A stretch of 24,099 nt of DNA from a virus, in the IMG/VR virus record IMGVR_UViG_3300042868_005834, positions 1-24,099 of that record, one strand, 5' to 3'. The notes below the pieces were generated by a model. The model saw only the letters and a program-made list of their open reading frames with translations. It was not told the origin of the DNA and did not search any database. This document shows, in pieces, positions 12,499 to 19,408 of the stretch (position 1 is the first letter of the stretch; every line of letters begins with the position of its first letter). A program made the translations under genes and the position numbers.

Positions 12499-14180
12499 TA
12501 CAAATCACCAGCCAGTCTTCTTTCTGCCAAAATTTCAGCATCTATTTGCTCAATTGACTGGAATTGCGGATCATTATAGTCCACTACTGGGTAAGCTGTT
12601 GCACCCTGTGTACTTTCAGCACCGCCCAGATATGTGGCGGCTGCTGGTGATGTACGATCTCCTGGTGCACCATACAACTCAGTAAACTCTGACTCGCGGT
12701 ATCTGACCGGTGGTACCGTGCCACGTGGACCATACACAGTGGTAGTTTCTATGGAGTCATTTAAATTAAATGACCCCAGTGCTCTGGTACCGGCATCGTT
12801 ACCCACACTGGCTGATGCATTTTGTGCAGCTTCCTCACTGCCACCGGCTGCTATCACACGTTCATATTCAGCCACTCTGAGTGATTGTTGATATGCAGTT
12901 ATATCATAACTGGTCATTCTGGAACCATCAGGCAGTGTAGTGACTGTGACTCCCACCATGTCATTGCCCAGCTCTGGATATGCAACAGCCACTGGTTCAC
13001 CATTGCTGGATACCAGGCCAGCTTGCCCTCCAGTAATGCCCTGTGACGCCAACAACTCTTCCATGCTGTTGAACTGCGGATTGGCACGGAGTATGGCCTG
13101 GGCATTATTTCGGCCCTGTCGACCTCCAGCACTCAACGCCATTAGCAGAGCACTGGCGCCGCCAGCAACACCAAATGTATTACTACCGTTGCTGCTGCCA
13201 CCACCCAGGGTGGGTATCTGTATCTTGGCCAATGGGTTGCTGCCAGTCAGGATGTTCATACCTATTTGTTTCAATTCAGTGCCAGCCATCTGACCAAAGT
13301 TGGCGCCTTTAAAATTATTGAAGCTCTTGAATGCCGTCAATGCTGCACCAAAGAAATTGCCCTGGCCCAATTGATGATCCACACTGTCCAATGCAGAAAA
13401 TAATCCACCAGGACCCAGAATACTGCGTGTGCCGCCGCCAGCAGCGGTCAATGGACTGGGAGTTTTATCATAGTGCAGCACACCAAATCCGTTGACTGTC
13501 TGCCCTGGTACCACTTGACCGTAGCTGTACAATACTGACTCGTACGCCACAGTCATGGTGGTCTCCATCAGCTCGGTGGAACTTGATGCATGGTCGCCAA
13601 ACTTAAAGGAAGTGATGGTGGGGTTTATTAATGTATACTCTGTAAAATTTCTCTGATGCAAACTGTATACACGGATGGCTGTCAGCATACGCTCAACTGC
13701 GCCATTACTGGAATAATTGGCTGGGCTGTATCCCCAACTTTGAGTCTGACGTTCAGTATACTTGCTGGGCTGGGAGAACACCTGCTGAGTGTGATCACTG
13801 TCGCGGTAGTAATGGCTGACATAGTTCCACCAGAAGTATCTGATGATGTCGGCACTATCGTCGTGGAATGTGATGGTCAAGGGATCGTATTTTAATTTGG
13901 TCTGCACCACATTGGGCCGATTGTATGCGTTGTATGTTTTGTTATCAATGGTGAATTTAGGCAGTTGAGCTGCCTTGACCAACATACCAGATTCCAGAAT
14001 ACTGTCATTACTCAGGCGGTTAAGCAGAGGATTGAAATCGAATGCCACATGATACATGTAGCCGGCTTTGGGGGACAATCGGTAATTGCTGTCAACAAAC
14101 AGTTTAGATGCGTGTTTGGCATCTTTGATGTTTGTCCCTGCACCCAATTGGGAGATGAATTCATTAATTGCGTTGGCCAT
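12498..14180 (-). CDS. Tail-tube-like baseplate/tube initiator protein (gp48/gp54-like)
   Basis: The N-terminal part (about 40-230) looks like the tail-tube fold. LPKFTIDNKTYNAYN and then KLKYDPLTITFHDDS (73-109) run parallel to PSVQFGDITIDVYN and PEWQDLTIKLRDD in gp19 of this window, and NPTITSFKFGDH (about 185) fits the later tube strand. In T4, gp48 and gp54 are tube-fold proteins that cap the baseplate and start tube growth, at 364 and 320 aa. Here the protein is 560 aa, with a long Gly/Ser/Ala-rich C-terminal extension (about 235-560) not expected from T4. I cannot tell gp48 from gp54. A CATAAATA box ends five bases before the ATG, with no ribosome-binding site, just downstream of the gp19 terminator. 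Confidence 0.6.
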   Translation of the reverse strand: MANAINEFISQLGAGTNIKDAKHASKLFVDSNYRLSPKAGYMYHVAFDFNPLLNRLSNDSILESGMLVKAAQLPKFTIDNKTYNAYNRPNVVQTKLKYDPLTITFHDDSADIIRYFWWNYVSHYYRDSDHTQQVFSQPSKYTERQTQSWGYSPANYSSNGAVERMLTAIRVYSLHQRNFTEYTLINPTITSFKFGDHASSSTELMETTMTVAYESVLYSYGQVVPGQTVNGFGVLHYDKTPSPLTAAGGGTRSILGPGGLFSALDSVDHQLGQGNFFGAALTAFKSFNNFKGANFGQMAGTELKQIGMNILTGSNPLAKIQIPTLGGGSSNGSNTFGVAGGASALLMALSAGGRQGRNNAQAILRANPQFNSMEELLASQGITGGQAGLVSSNGEPVAVAYPELGNDMVGVTVTTLPDGSRMTSYDITAYQQSLRVAEYERVIAAGGSEEAAQNASASVGNDAGTRALGSFNLNDSIETTTVYGPRGTVPPVRYRESEFTELYGAPGDRTSPAAATYLGGAESTQGATAYPVVDYNDPQFQSIEQIDAEILAERRLAGDL

Positions 14181-14185
14181 GTCGA

Positions 14186-14193
14186 TATTTATG
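14186..14193 (-). promoter_or_regulatory. Late promoter box directly before the tube-initiator-like gene (CATAAATA)
   Basis: CATAAATA on the minus strand, 7 of 8 with the late consensus, lies between the gp19 terminator and the 560-aa gene and ends only five bases (TCGAC) before the ATG. With normal late spacing the transcript would begin at or next to the start codon, giving a leaderless mRNA. Confidence 0.55.
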
Positions 14194-14195
14194 CC

Positions 14196-14226
14196 AAAGA
14201 AAAACCCGGATTTTTACTCCGGGTTT
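14196..14226 (-). terminator. Strong intrinsic terminator after gp19
   Basis: Perfect 9-bp stem AAACCCGGA / TCCGGGTTT with a 7-base loop (14202-14226), running on the minus strand into TTCTTT. It begins 19 bases after the gp19 stop and precedes the CATAAATA box of the next gene. Ending the tube transcript here would let gp19, needed in many copies, be made as a single-gene message. Confidence 0.85.
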
Positions 14227-14244
14227 GGATCTTTACTGTGGATA

Positions 14245-14862
14245 TTAACCAGTAATTGTTGCACCAATTGTACGGGCTACTGCTGTACCGATACCTGTAC
14301 CAGTAGGCGACTGCAATGCGTTGTCGTATTTGATGGTTAGATCAATTGTTGCGTGTTCGTTGCTGGAATAATCAAATTCACCATAGTCGACCTGACTGAT
14401 GAATGCACCATAAATTTCCCATGTTTCCAGGATGTTGGGTTGGTTTGCACCATTGCCACCGTCCAGCATTTCATAGTTCAATTGAAACTTATAGTCGATA
14501 CCAGAAGCAGCAGATGCTTGCTCCATGAAGTCGAACTGTTTCTGCATTTGTTCGCCCACCAACTTGGCCACATTGCCGCCGGCATCATCACGTAATTTAA
14601 TTGTGAGGTCTTGCCATTCTGGCTTGCCAATCAGCTTGACTTTGCTGTTGTAAACGTCGATGGTGATATCACCAAACTGCACACTGGGACGTTTGATAGT
14701 CTGCACTTGCTTGGTTAATTCCACTACGTTGGTACTGACACCAAAATTCAAGAAGCTGGCGCGAAAGCGGTACTTCAGCTTGGGCATCAACAGACCCTGT
14801 GCGGTAGCACTCTGGCCTCCGGCCAGGGGTACTGTCATTTTTGTTAAGGATGCTACTGCCAT
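14245..14862 (-). CDS. 19: Tail tube protein gp19
   Basis: The major tube subunit, stacked as hexamers inside the sheath to conduct DNA. At 205 aa it is longer than T4 gp19 (163 aa). The family pattern is visible in MPKLKYRFRASFLNFG (about 26-41), PSVQFGDITIDVYNSK, PEWQDLTIKLRDD, and the C-terminal YSSNEHATIDLTIKYDNA. An insert around 110-130 (MEQASAASGIDYKFQ) accounts for part of the extra length. AGGAG stands eight bases before the ATG, a perfect TATAAATA box lies 19 bases upstream, and a strong terminator follows, so it is its own transcription unit between gp18 and the 560-aa gene. Confidence 0.93.
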   Translation of the reverse strand: MAVASLTKMTVPLAGGQSATAQGLLMPKLKYRFRASFLNFGVSTNVVELTKQVQTIKRPSVQFGDITIDVYNSKVKLIGKPEWQDLTIKLRDDAGGNVAKLVGEQMQKQFDFMEQASAASGIDYKFQLNYEMLDGGNGANQPNILETWEIYGAFISQVDYGEFDYSSNEHATIDLTIKYDNALQSPTGTGIGTAVARTIGATITG

Positions 14863-14881
14863 ATATATCTCCTGTTATACT

Positions 14882-14889
14882 TATTTATA
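14882..14889 (-). promoter_or_regulatory. Consensus late promoter of gp19 (TATAAATA)
   Basis: An exact TATAAATA on the minus strand in the 34-base gap between gp18 and gp19, 19 bases before the gp19 ATG. It is the only perfect match found in a gap of this window and precedes the most abundantly needed tail protein, as expected for the strongest late promoter. Confidence 0.8.
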
Positions 14890-14896
14890 CGTTCTA

Positions 14897-17800
14897 TCAT
14901 TTGCCCAAACCACCGATACTGCCGGGGTTCAACAATCTTATTGGGATATAGATGAACTCAACATCTTTCATTGGCTCAATGGCAATGTCCACATACAATT
15001 CGTTACGTGCAATACGGTCCGAAGTGTTGTTGCTGGTATCGCAAACCACCAAGTAGTCGTAAATACCACGCTTGGCCACCAGGTCATTCAATGTGCTTTC
15101 GATAATAACCTTGATCTGATCACGGGTGATCTTGTCGTTGGGTTCAAACAAGAAACCATTGCTGACCTTGGACAGGATGGTGCGAATGTAGTTGACTAGA
15201 CGTGCTACGTTGACTCGATCCATTGAGCTGCTGACTGGATTACGGGTCTTCTGACCAAAAACAACAATACCTGTACCAGTAATAATGGTTATGGGGTTCA
15301 TGTTGATGGTGTACAAGCTGTCACGCAGGCTCTGGCTGATACCAGTGCGTTGAAATTCACCAGTTGCAGTATCCAGATAACCCAGATCAGTTGTGTTATC
15401 AACCAATCCACGGCGTGTACCGGCTGGTGCAAACCATTGGTAAGCCAGCTGATCGTTACGGATAAATGTACGCAGAGCCATGTGACTGGGTGGAACCATG
15501 ATGGTATTGCCCTGTGCGTCGTTTGACAATCCACTGGGGTAATACACTGCCAGGTATGGGTCAGCTGTGGTCAATCCACCTTCTGTTACGCCATTACTCC
15601 AATTGGTCAGTCCCACAACGTTGGTGCTCAGGGTCATGGGTGTATCGCCAATGACGAATGCTGTGTTGGCACGGTCATTGTTCAATGCCACCATGTTGCT
15701 GATGGCTTCTGGGTAACCAGGAGCAGTCAACAAATTGTACTGGAATTGATCTTCACGGATTTGTGTACTGCTGTCAACAGCCGATTTAATGGCCTCGACA
15801 ATCATAGCACGTTGTGCCTGATGCCCTGCATACATGGCACCATTGGTCTTGTTGCCACTGGCTGTTACCCATGCACCTGACTGCAATACCGACCAGTATG
15901 TGGCATTGGTTGGTAAATTACCAGTTGTGCCGGCGATGGCAACATACAATGCAGAACCATAAACAACACGACTACCAGCTGCGTATGTGGTACCAGCTGC
16001 ATATGTACTCATGACGCTGTTGTAACTGGCATAGTTAAAATAATCACCAACCCACCGTTTGACGTTGTAGCCGCTACGGCGTGTGTTGAACAACAGCATA
16101 CCACGTGGATATAGTAATGGATTAGGACAATCTAAATCAGTGTAATCACTGGTCAGCAAATCTGCCACTGTGGGTAATGTACCTGATACAGCATCAACTG
16201 TGCCACCAGTGTCCCATCGTGCATCAGCGAATAATATACCATTCTGACTGATCTGGTCGGTGTTGTCAATGGCTACCCAACTCGTACCATTGTAGCGGTT
16301 CAGTTTGGGGAAGTTTTCCAGATCACTGGTGTCCAACCACAAATCACCGGCCACCAATGAGCTGCTGCCATCGCTTTGTGACGTTGGGGCACTGGCTGTT
16401 ACAATAACACCGCCGTCATCAGTTGTGTTCAGTGGATAGCCGCGGGCATCAAGACTTAGACTCTGATATCCTTTCCATGCTGTTCCGCTGTTGACCAGGA
16501 TGTCGATAGTGGTGGCATCGTTATAATACCATAACACACCATCAACTGGATCAGCTGTGGGCTGCGTAATGCTATATGTGTAAGTTAATAGGGACCAACC
16601 AGCTACCAATCTTGTGCTACCAATTACAGTAACATTAGATACTCCAGCAACGAAACCAGCCACTGTGGGAATATCTTGTTGTCCATTGACTGCAATCAAC
16701 TGTATGTTACCGCCAGTGGTGTGTGTGATACTGATGGCCCCATTGCTTTCAACTTGAGCTGTTACATATGGAATATTAGCAGCTAGAACGGCTGCAACAA
16801 AATCTGATGCCGCTGTTCCATTGACTGTGATGGTATAGGCAGTATATGCAGCACTTCCGGGTGCAGTGGCACTGAGTGTAAAATAATTTCCTGACGTAAA
16901 TGCACTGGTTGGGGCTTGCGCGGCTGTGGCTTTTACTGCACCAAATACCGTACGACGCCATGGTCTGTAACCACCCATGTACAAATTCAAGGTCGAGCCT
17001 GTGTTGGGGTCCTGAATCATTACCACTGTACCAACACCAATGTTGCTGCCGCCGCCAGCTGGATCCAGGCCATAAATTGCAGTAGCAGTTCCAGAGTATG
17101 CGTTCACTGACTGTGTGGTCCAGCTTTCACTCAGGCTATTGTATCTCTTGAATGCAAAGTTGGCCCCGCCACCCAATGTTCCGGTTTTTAGCCATACACC
17201 ACCAGTTGGAGAAGGGTATGCACCACTGGTGTCCCACTGAGGAGCCTCGGCATATGATCCGTAAACTACACCAGTGACACTAGTAACACCCAGACCAAAA
17301 TAATAGCCAGCAGTCAGTCCCAGATTGGTCAACAATGTTCCTGTGGCTCCAGCCTGTAATCTCAATTGGCCATTGGTGGTTGATCCATCTGATTGGCTGT
17401 TTTCTGTAGCATAGATTTCCACTTTGTTATTGACCACACGAGCGGTTACCCCAGTGATGCTTGCTGCATTGATGGCAGTGACCATGGCCGTAACCGTAGT
17501 TCCAGTCAATGTTACTGTAGTGGTGCTGTTGATGATGATTGTTTGTCCGCTGGTCAATGCAGGACTAGTAGCAGTTCCTGTGACTGTGGGCCAGGCATTC
17601 TGCCAACCAGTGGTTCCCACGGGATACCAAACGTTATCGTAACGCTTGTAGAAAATACGATTACTGGTGGTTGTGGCCACTACTGCGTAACTGCCAATCT
17701 GACCGATGCTGGCCAATGGTGTTGGCTCATTGGTCAAACCAGATGGTGAGCCGCCGTCGTATGTTACATTGCTGGTGTCTGAACTAGATGTGATCAGGAT

Positions 17801-18277
17801 GGGAGTTTTTGCTGTAAATGCCTGTGTACTTGCGTTCCATTCGTGGATACCCCAGTCGGTATCAGCCAGGTCCAGCCAATACGTGCCGTCAGCCACATCA
17901 CCACTGGGGCGAACTGCGGTACCAGCCAATTGTGCCAGATCGATATCAGCACGAACGGCGTAAACACGATTGCCCAAACCCAATGCTGAATAAGCGGCCA
18001 TCAGACCATATTCGTTGCGCTCGTCACCATGAATTGGCGTACCAGCTGCTGTTTGTTTGAAACTTGGATAGCCCAGTGCGGATACTAATTCACGCTGACT
18101 TCCAAATACCTGCAATACACCAGCGTTGGCTGCACTTGTTCCGGTTGCTAATGAACCGTTGATTGTTTTATCCTGAGCAGTTGCTAGAAAGACTAGAGGT
18201 ACTGTACCAACTGATGCTGATACGTACTGGCTTTCGTCAGTAACTGTGATTTGTAGACCTGGAGATACTAATGCCAT
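14897..18277 (-). CDS. 18: Tail sheath protein gp18, greatly enlarged
   Basis: The contractile sheath subunit. The conserved ends are clear: the N-terminal MALVSPGLQITVTDESQYV with NEYGLMAAYSALGLGNRVYAVR (88-109), and the C-terminal domain with SLRDSLYTINMNPITII, RVNVARLVNYIRTIL (1021-1035), FLFEPND and LYVDIAIEPMKDVEFIYIPIRL. At 1126 aa it is far longer than T4 gp18 (659 aa). The excess lies at about 115-810: several GDLWLDT / RYNGTSWV-type small modules (best at 643-671, also 129-154, 359-389, 579-604), two related beta domains (about 240-330 and 460-545) and a YAAGTTYAAGSRVVYGS segment (759-774) resembling chitin/cellulose-binding type modules. These probably project from the outer surface. 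AAGGAA precedes the ATG, and an AATAAATA box lies 41 bases upstream. Confidence 0.95.
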   Translation of the reverse strand: MALVSPGLQITVTDESQYVSASVGTVPLVFLATAQDKTINGSLATGTSAANAGVLQVFGSQRELVSALGYPSFKQTAAGTPIHGDERNEYGLMAAYSALGLGNRVYAVRADIDLAQLAGTAVRPSGDVADGTYWLDLADTDWGIHEWNASTQAFTAKTPILITSSSDTSNVTYDGGSPSGLTNEPTPLASIGQIGSYAVVATTTSNRIFYKRYDNVWYPVGTTGWQNAWPTVTGTATSPALTSGQTIIINSTTTVTLTGTTVTAMVTAINAASITGVTARVVNNKVEIYATENSQSDGSTTNGQLRLQAGATGTLLTNLGLTAGYYFGLGVTSVTGVVYGSYAEAPQWDTSGAYPSPTGGVWLKTGTLGGGANFAFKRYNSLSESWTTQSVNAYSGTATAIYGLDPAGGGSNIGVGTVVMIQDPNTGSTLNLYMGGYRPWRRTVFGAVKATAAQAPTSAFTSGNYFTLSATAPGSAAYTAYTITVNGTAASDFVAAVLAANIPYVTAQVESNGAISITHTTGGNIQLIAVNGQQDIPTVAGFVAGVSNVTVIGSTRLVAGWSLLTYTYSITQPTADPVDGVLWYYNDATTIDILVNSGTAWKGYQSLSLDARGYPLNTTDDGGVIVTASAPTSQSDGSSSLVAGDLWLDTSDLENFPKLNRYNGTSWVAIDNTDQISQNGILFADARWDTGGTVDAVSGTLPTVADLLTSDYTDLDCPNPLLYPRGMLLFNTRRSGYNVKRWVGDYFNYASYNSVMSTYAAGTTYAAGSRVVYGSALYVAIAGTTGNLPTNATYWSVLQSGAWVTASGNKTNGAMYAGHQAQRAMIVEAIKSAVDSSTQIREDQFQYNLLTAPGYPEAISNMVALNNDRANTAFVIGDTPMTLSTNVVGLTNWSNGVTEGGLTTADPYLAVYYPSGLSNDAQGNTIMVPPSHMALRTFIRNDQLAYQWFAPAGTRRGLVDNTTDLGYLDTATGEFQRTGISQSLRDSLYTINMNPITIITGTGIVVFGQKTRNPVSSSMDRVNVARLVNYIRTILSKVSNGFLFEPNDKITRDQIKVIIESTLNDLVAKRGIYDYLVVCDTSNNTSDRIARNELYVDIAIEPMKDVEFIYIPIRLLNPGSIGGLGK

Positions 18278-18304
18278 GGCAATATTCCTTTAAATTAATA
18301 CTAT

Positions 18305-18338
18305 AATGCACTTGTAGATATTTATTCTTATGTGCATT
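18305..18338. repeat. Inverted repeat enclosing the gp18 promoter box
   Basis: AATGCAC (18305-18311) and GTGCATT (18332-18338) form a perfect 7-bp inverted repeat with a 20-base loop containing the AATAAATA box, followed on the plus strand by TTTT. It lies in the divergent gap between gp18 and the zinc protein gene. It could be a plus-strand terminator-like hairpin or an operator; neither is established. Confidence 0.4.
18319..18326 (-). promoter_or_regulatory. Late-type promoter box for gp18 (AATAAATA)
   Basis: AATAAATA on the minus strand, 7 of 8 with the late consensus, 41 bases upstream of the gp18 ATG in the 111-base divergent region. The same AATAAATA variant precedes the gp14-like gene on the other strand. 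Confidence 0.55.
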
Positions 18339-18375
18339 TTTCTGGGGGTTATGATGCCCATAATTATGGTTTATG

Positions 18376-18383
18376 CGTAAATA
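18376..18383 (+). promoter_or_regulatory. Possible late box before the zinc protein (CGTAAATA)
   Basis: CGTAAATA on the plus strand matches 6 of 8 positions of the late consensus and ends five bases before the ATG at 18389. It is weak alone, but the same box-to-ATG spacing is seen at 14180 and 10316. Confidence 0.3.
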
Positions 18384-18388
18384 CATAT

Positions 18389-18739
18389 ATGAAGCCCAGA
18401 GGAATCTGCCCGACCTGTAATCAAAGGCCAGTGGCGGTAAACAGTATCAAGAAAGGTGTGAGATATTATCGCAAGATGTGCGATGTATGTATACGTGCTG
18501 GCAAAAACCTGGCACCCAAACCTGCAGCCTGGCAGCTGGCAGGATACAAGAAAAAGCCACAATGCGAACGCTGTGGCTTTAAATTCAAACTACCCAAACA
18601 ATCTGTAGTATTCTATGTGGACGGAAACCTTAAAAATAATAACTGGGTCAACATCAAAACTGTATGTCTAAACTGCCAGGAAGAAATATTCAGCAGTCGT
18701 CTGCCCTGGAAGCGGAGCCCGCTAGTACCAGATTTCTGA
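18389..18739 (+). CDS. Small double zinc-ribbon protein, HNH-like
   Basis: This 116-aa protein is read against its neighbours. Four Cys pairs are visible: CPTC (7-10) with CDVC (31-34), and CERC (59-62) with CLNC (93-96), giving two zinc sites. The segment VDGNLKNNNWVNIKTVCLNC resembles the beta-beta-alpha-metal region of HNH endonucleases, but the usual catalytic His position is Tyr (FYVDGN), so nuclease activity is doubtful. Similar proteins of unknown function occur in aquatic T4-like phages as far as I recall. I prefer the ATG at 18389 over an in-frame GTG at 18332, because the Cys-containing domain begins right after it. A CGTAAATA box lies five bases before this ATG and no ribosome-binding site is seen. 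The 3' end overlaps the dNMP kinase 3' end by 50 bases, tail to tail. Confidence 0.78.
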   Translation: MKPRGICPTCNQRPVAVNSIKKGVRYYRKMCDVCIRAGKNLAPKPAAWQLAGYKKKPQCERCGFKFKLPKQSVVFYVDGNLKNNNWVNIKTVCLNCQEEIFSSRLPWKRSPLVPDF

Positions 18740-19352
18740 CCTGTGCATACAGATCGTCTATGCTGCCATTGTTGTCCAATTCCACATCAAATTCTGTACC
18801 TGCCCAGGCAGTTTCGCTGACGTGAACATTGTAATTGGATAGGATTGCTTTGTTGCTGGCCCAACTGAGATTACGGGTAGGCCCTATATTGACAATGCCA
18901 GCTGCTTTAAACCATTCGGGATCTGGACCACGCCTGGTACGTATGATTATACCGCCAGACTCTTTGATACTCTTGATCTCATTGGGAAATCGACAATCAC
19001 TAATCACCACTGAGTCAGTGGCATTACGCAGGCGATTTTCCAGGCTGGCGATCCAGATGTTGTCGTGGAAGCCTTTTCTGCACACTTCAGTGCCCCACTG
19101 CTGTAGGATGTATCTGGGTGTAAGATGTGGTATGTCCATCTTTTCTGCCCACCAGACATCAACTTGCTCACGCCATTCACGAGCTTGTTTGGTGCGACCC
19201 TCCAACAGAGTACGGTCCCAGCCAAATACTGCTGCTACTGCATCTTTAAGGGTTCCTGCGAAGCTTTCACGACGGAATTCATGAAAATTAACTAGATAAT
19301 CTGCCACTGTGTCTTTGCCTGAACCAATCAGGCCACAAATACCGATAATCAT
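18690..19352 (-). CDS. 1: Deoxynucleoside monophosphate kinase (T4 gp1-like)
   Basis: The T4 enzyme phosphorylates dNMPs to dNDPs for phage DNA synthesis. The 220-aa protein (T4 gp1 is 241 aa) has the P-loop GLIGSGKDT at 7-15 with the Lys-Asp-Thr typical of this family, a substrate-side segment FAGTLKDAVAAVFGWD (31-46), and two blocks that parallel T4 gp1: YILQQWGTEV followed by HDNIWIASL, and VVISDCRFPNEI followed by ESGGIIIRTRRGP. AGGAG precedes the ATG. A TTGACA-17-AATAAT promoter with an extended TG element lies just upstream, which fits early expression of a nucleotide-metabolism gene between late structural genes. The last 50 bases overlap the oppositely oriented zinc protein gene. Confidence 0.88.
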   Translation of the reverse strand: MIIGICGLIGSGKDTVADYLVNFHEFRRESFAGTLKDAVAAVFGWDRTLLEGRTKQAREWREQVDVWWAEKMDIPHLTPRYILQQWGTEVCRKGFHDNIWIASLENRLRNATDSVVISDCRFPNEIKSIKESGGIIIRTRRGPDPEWFKAAGIVNIGPTRNLSWASNKAILSNYNVHVSETAWAGTEFDVELDNNGSIDDLYAQVRNLVLAGSASRADDC

Positions 19353-19372
19353 TGAAATACTCCTGTTGCCGT

Positions 19373-19401
19373 ATTATTACATACAGCCATGCCAGTGTCA
19401 A
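19373..19401 (-). promoter_or_regulatory. Sigma-70 type promoter of the dNMP kinase
   Basis: On the minus strand TTGACA (19396-19401), a 17-base spacer and AATAAT (19373-19378) with TG placed one base before the -10, i.e. an extended -10. The -10 ends 20 bases before the ATG. A host-type promoter here predicts early transcription. Confidence 0.65.
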
Positions 19402-19408
19402 ATTAGTA

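Noticed and set aside
14660-15199. Open frame of 179 codons on the plus strand
   Set aside because: It runs antisense across the end of gp18 and the start of gp19, both firmly identified, and would contain their terminal sequences and promoter.
18332-18388. GTG at 18332 as start of the zinc protein
   Set aside because: It adds 19 residues overlapping the inverted repeat, with no ribosome-binding site; the conserved-looking domain begins at the ATG at 18389.
19372-19379. TAATAATA as a late promoter for the dNMP kinase
   Set aside because: Only 6 of 8 with the consensus and lacking the TAAATA core. The overlapping TTGACA-17-AATAAT promoter with extended -10 explains the site better.
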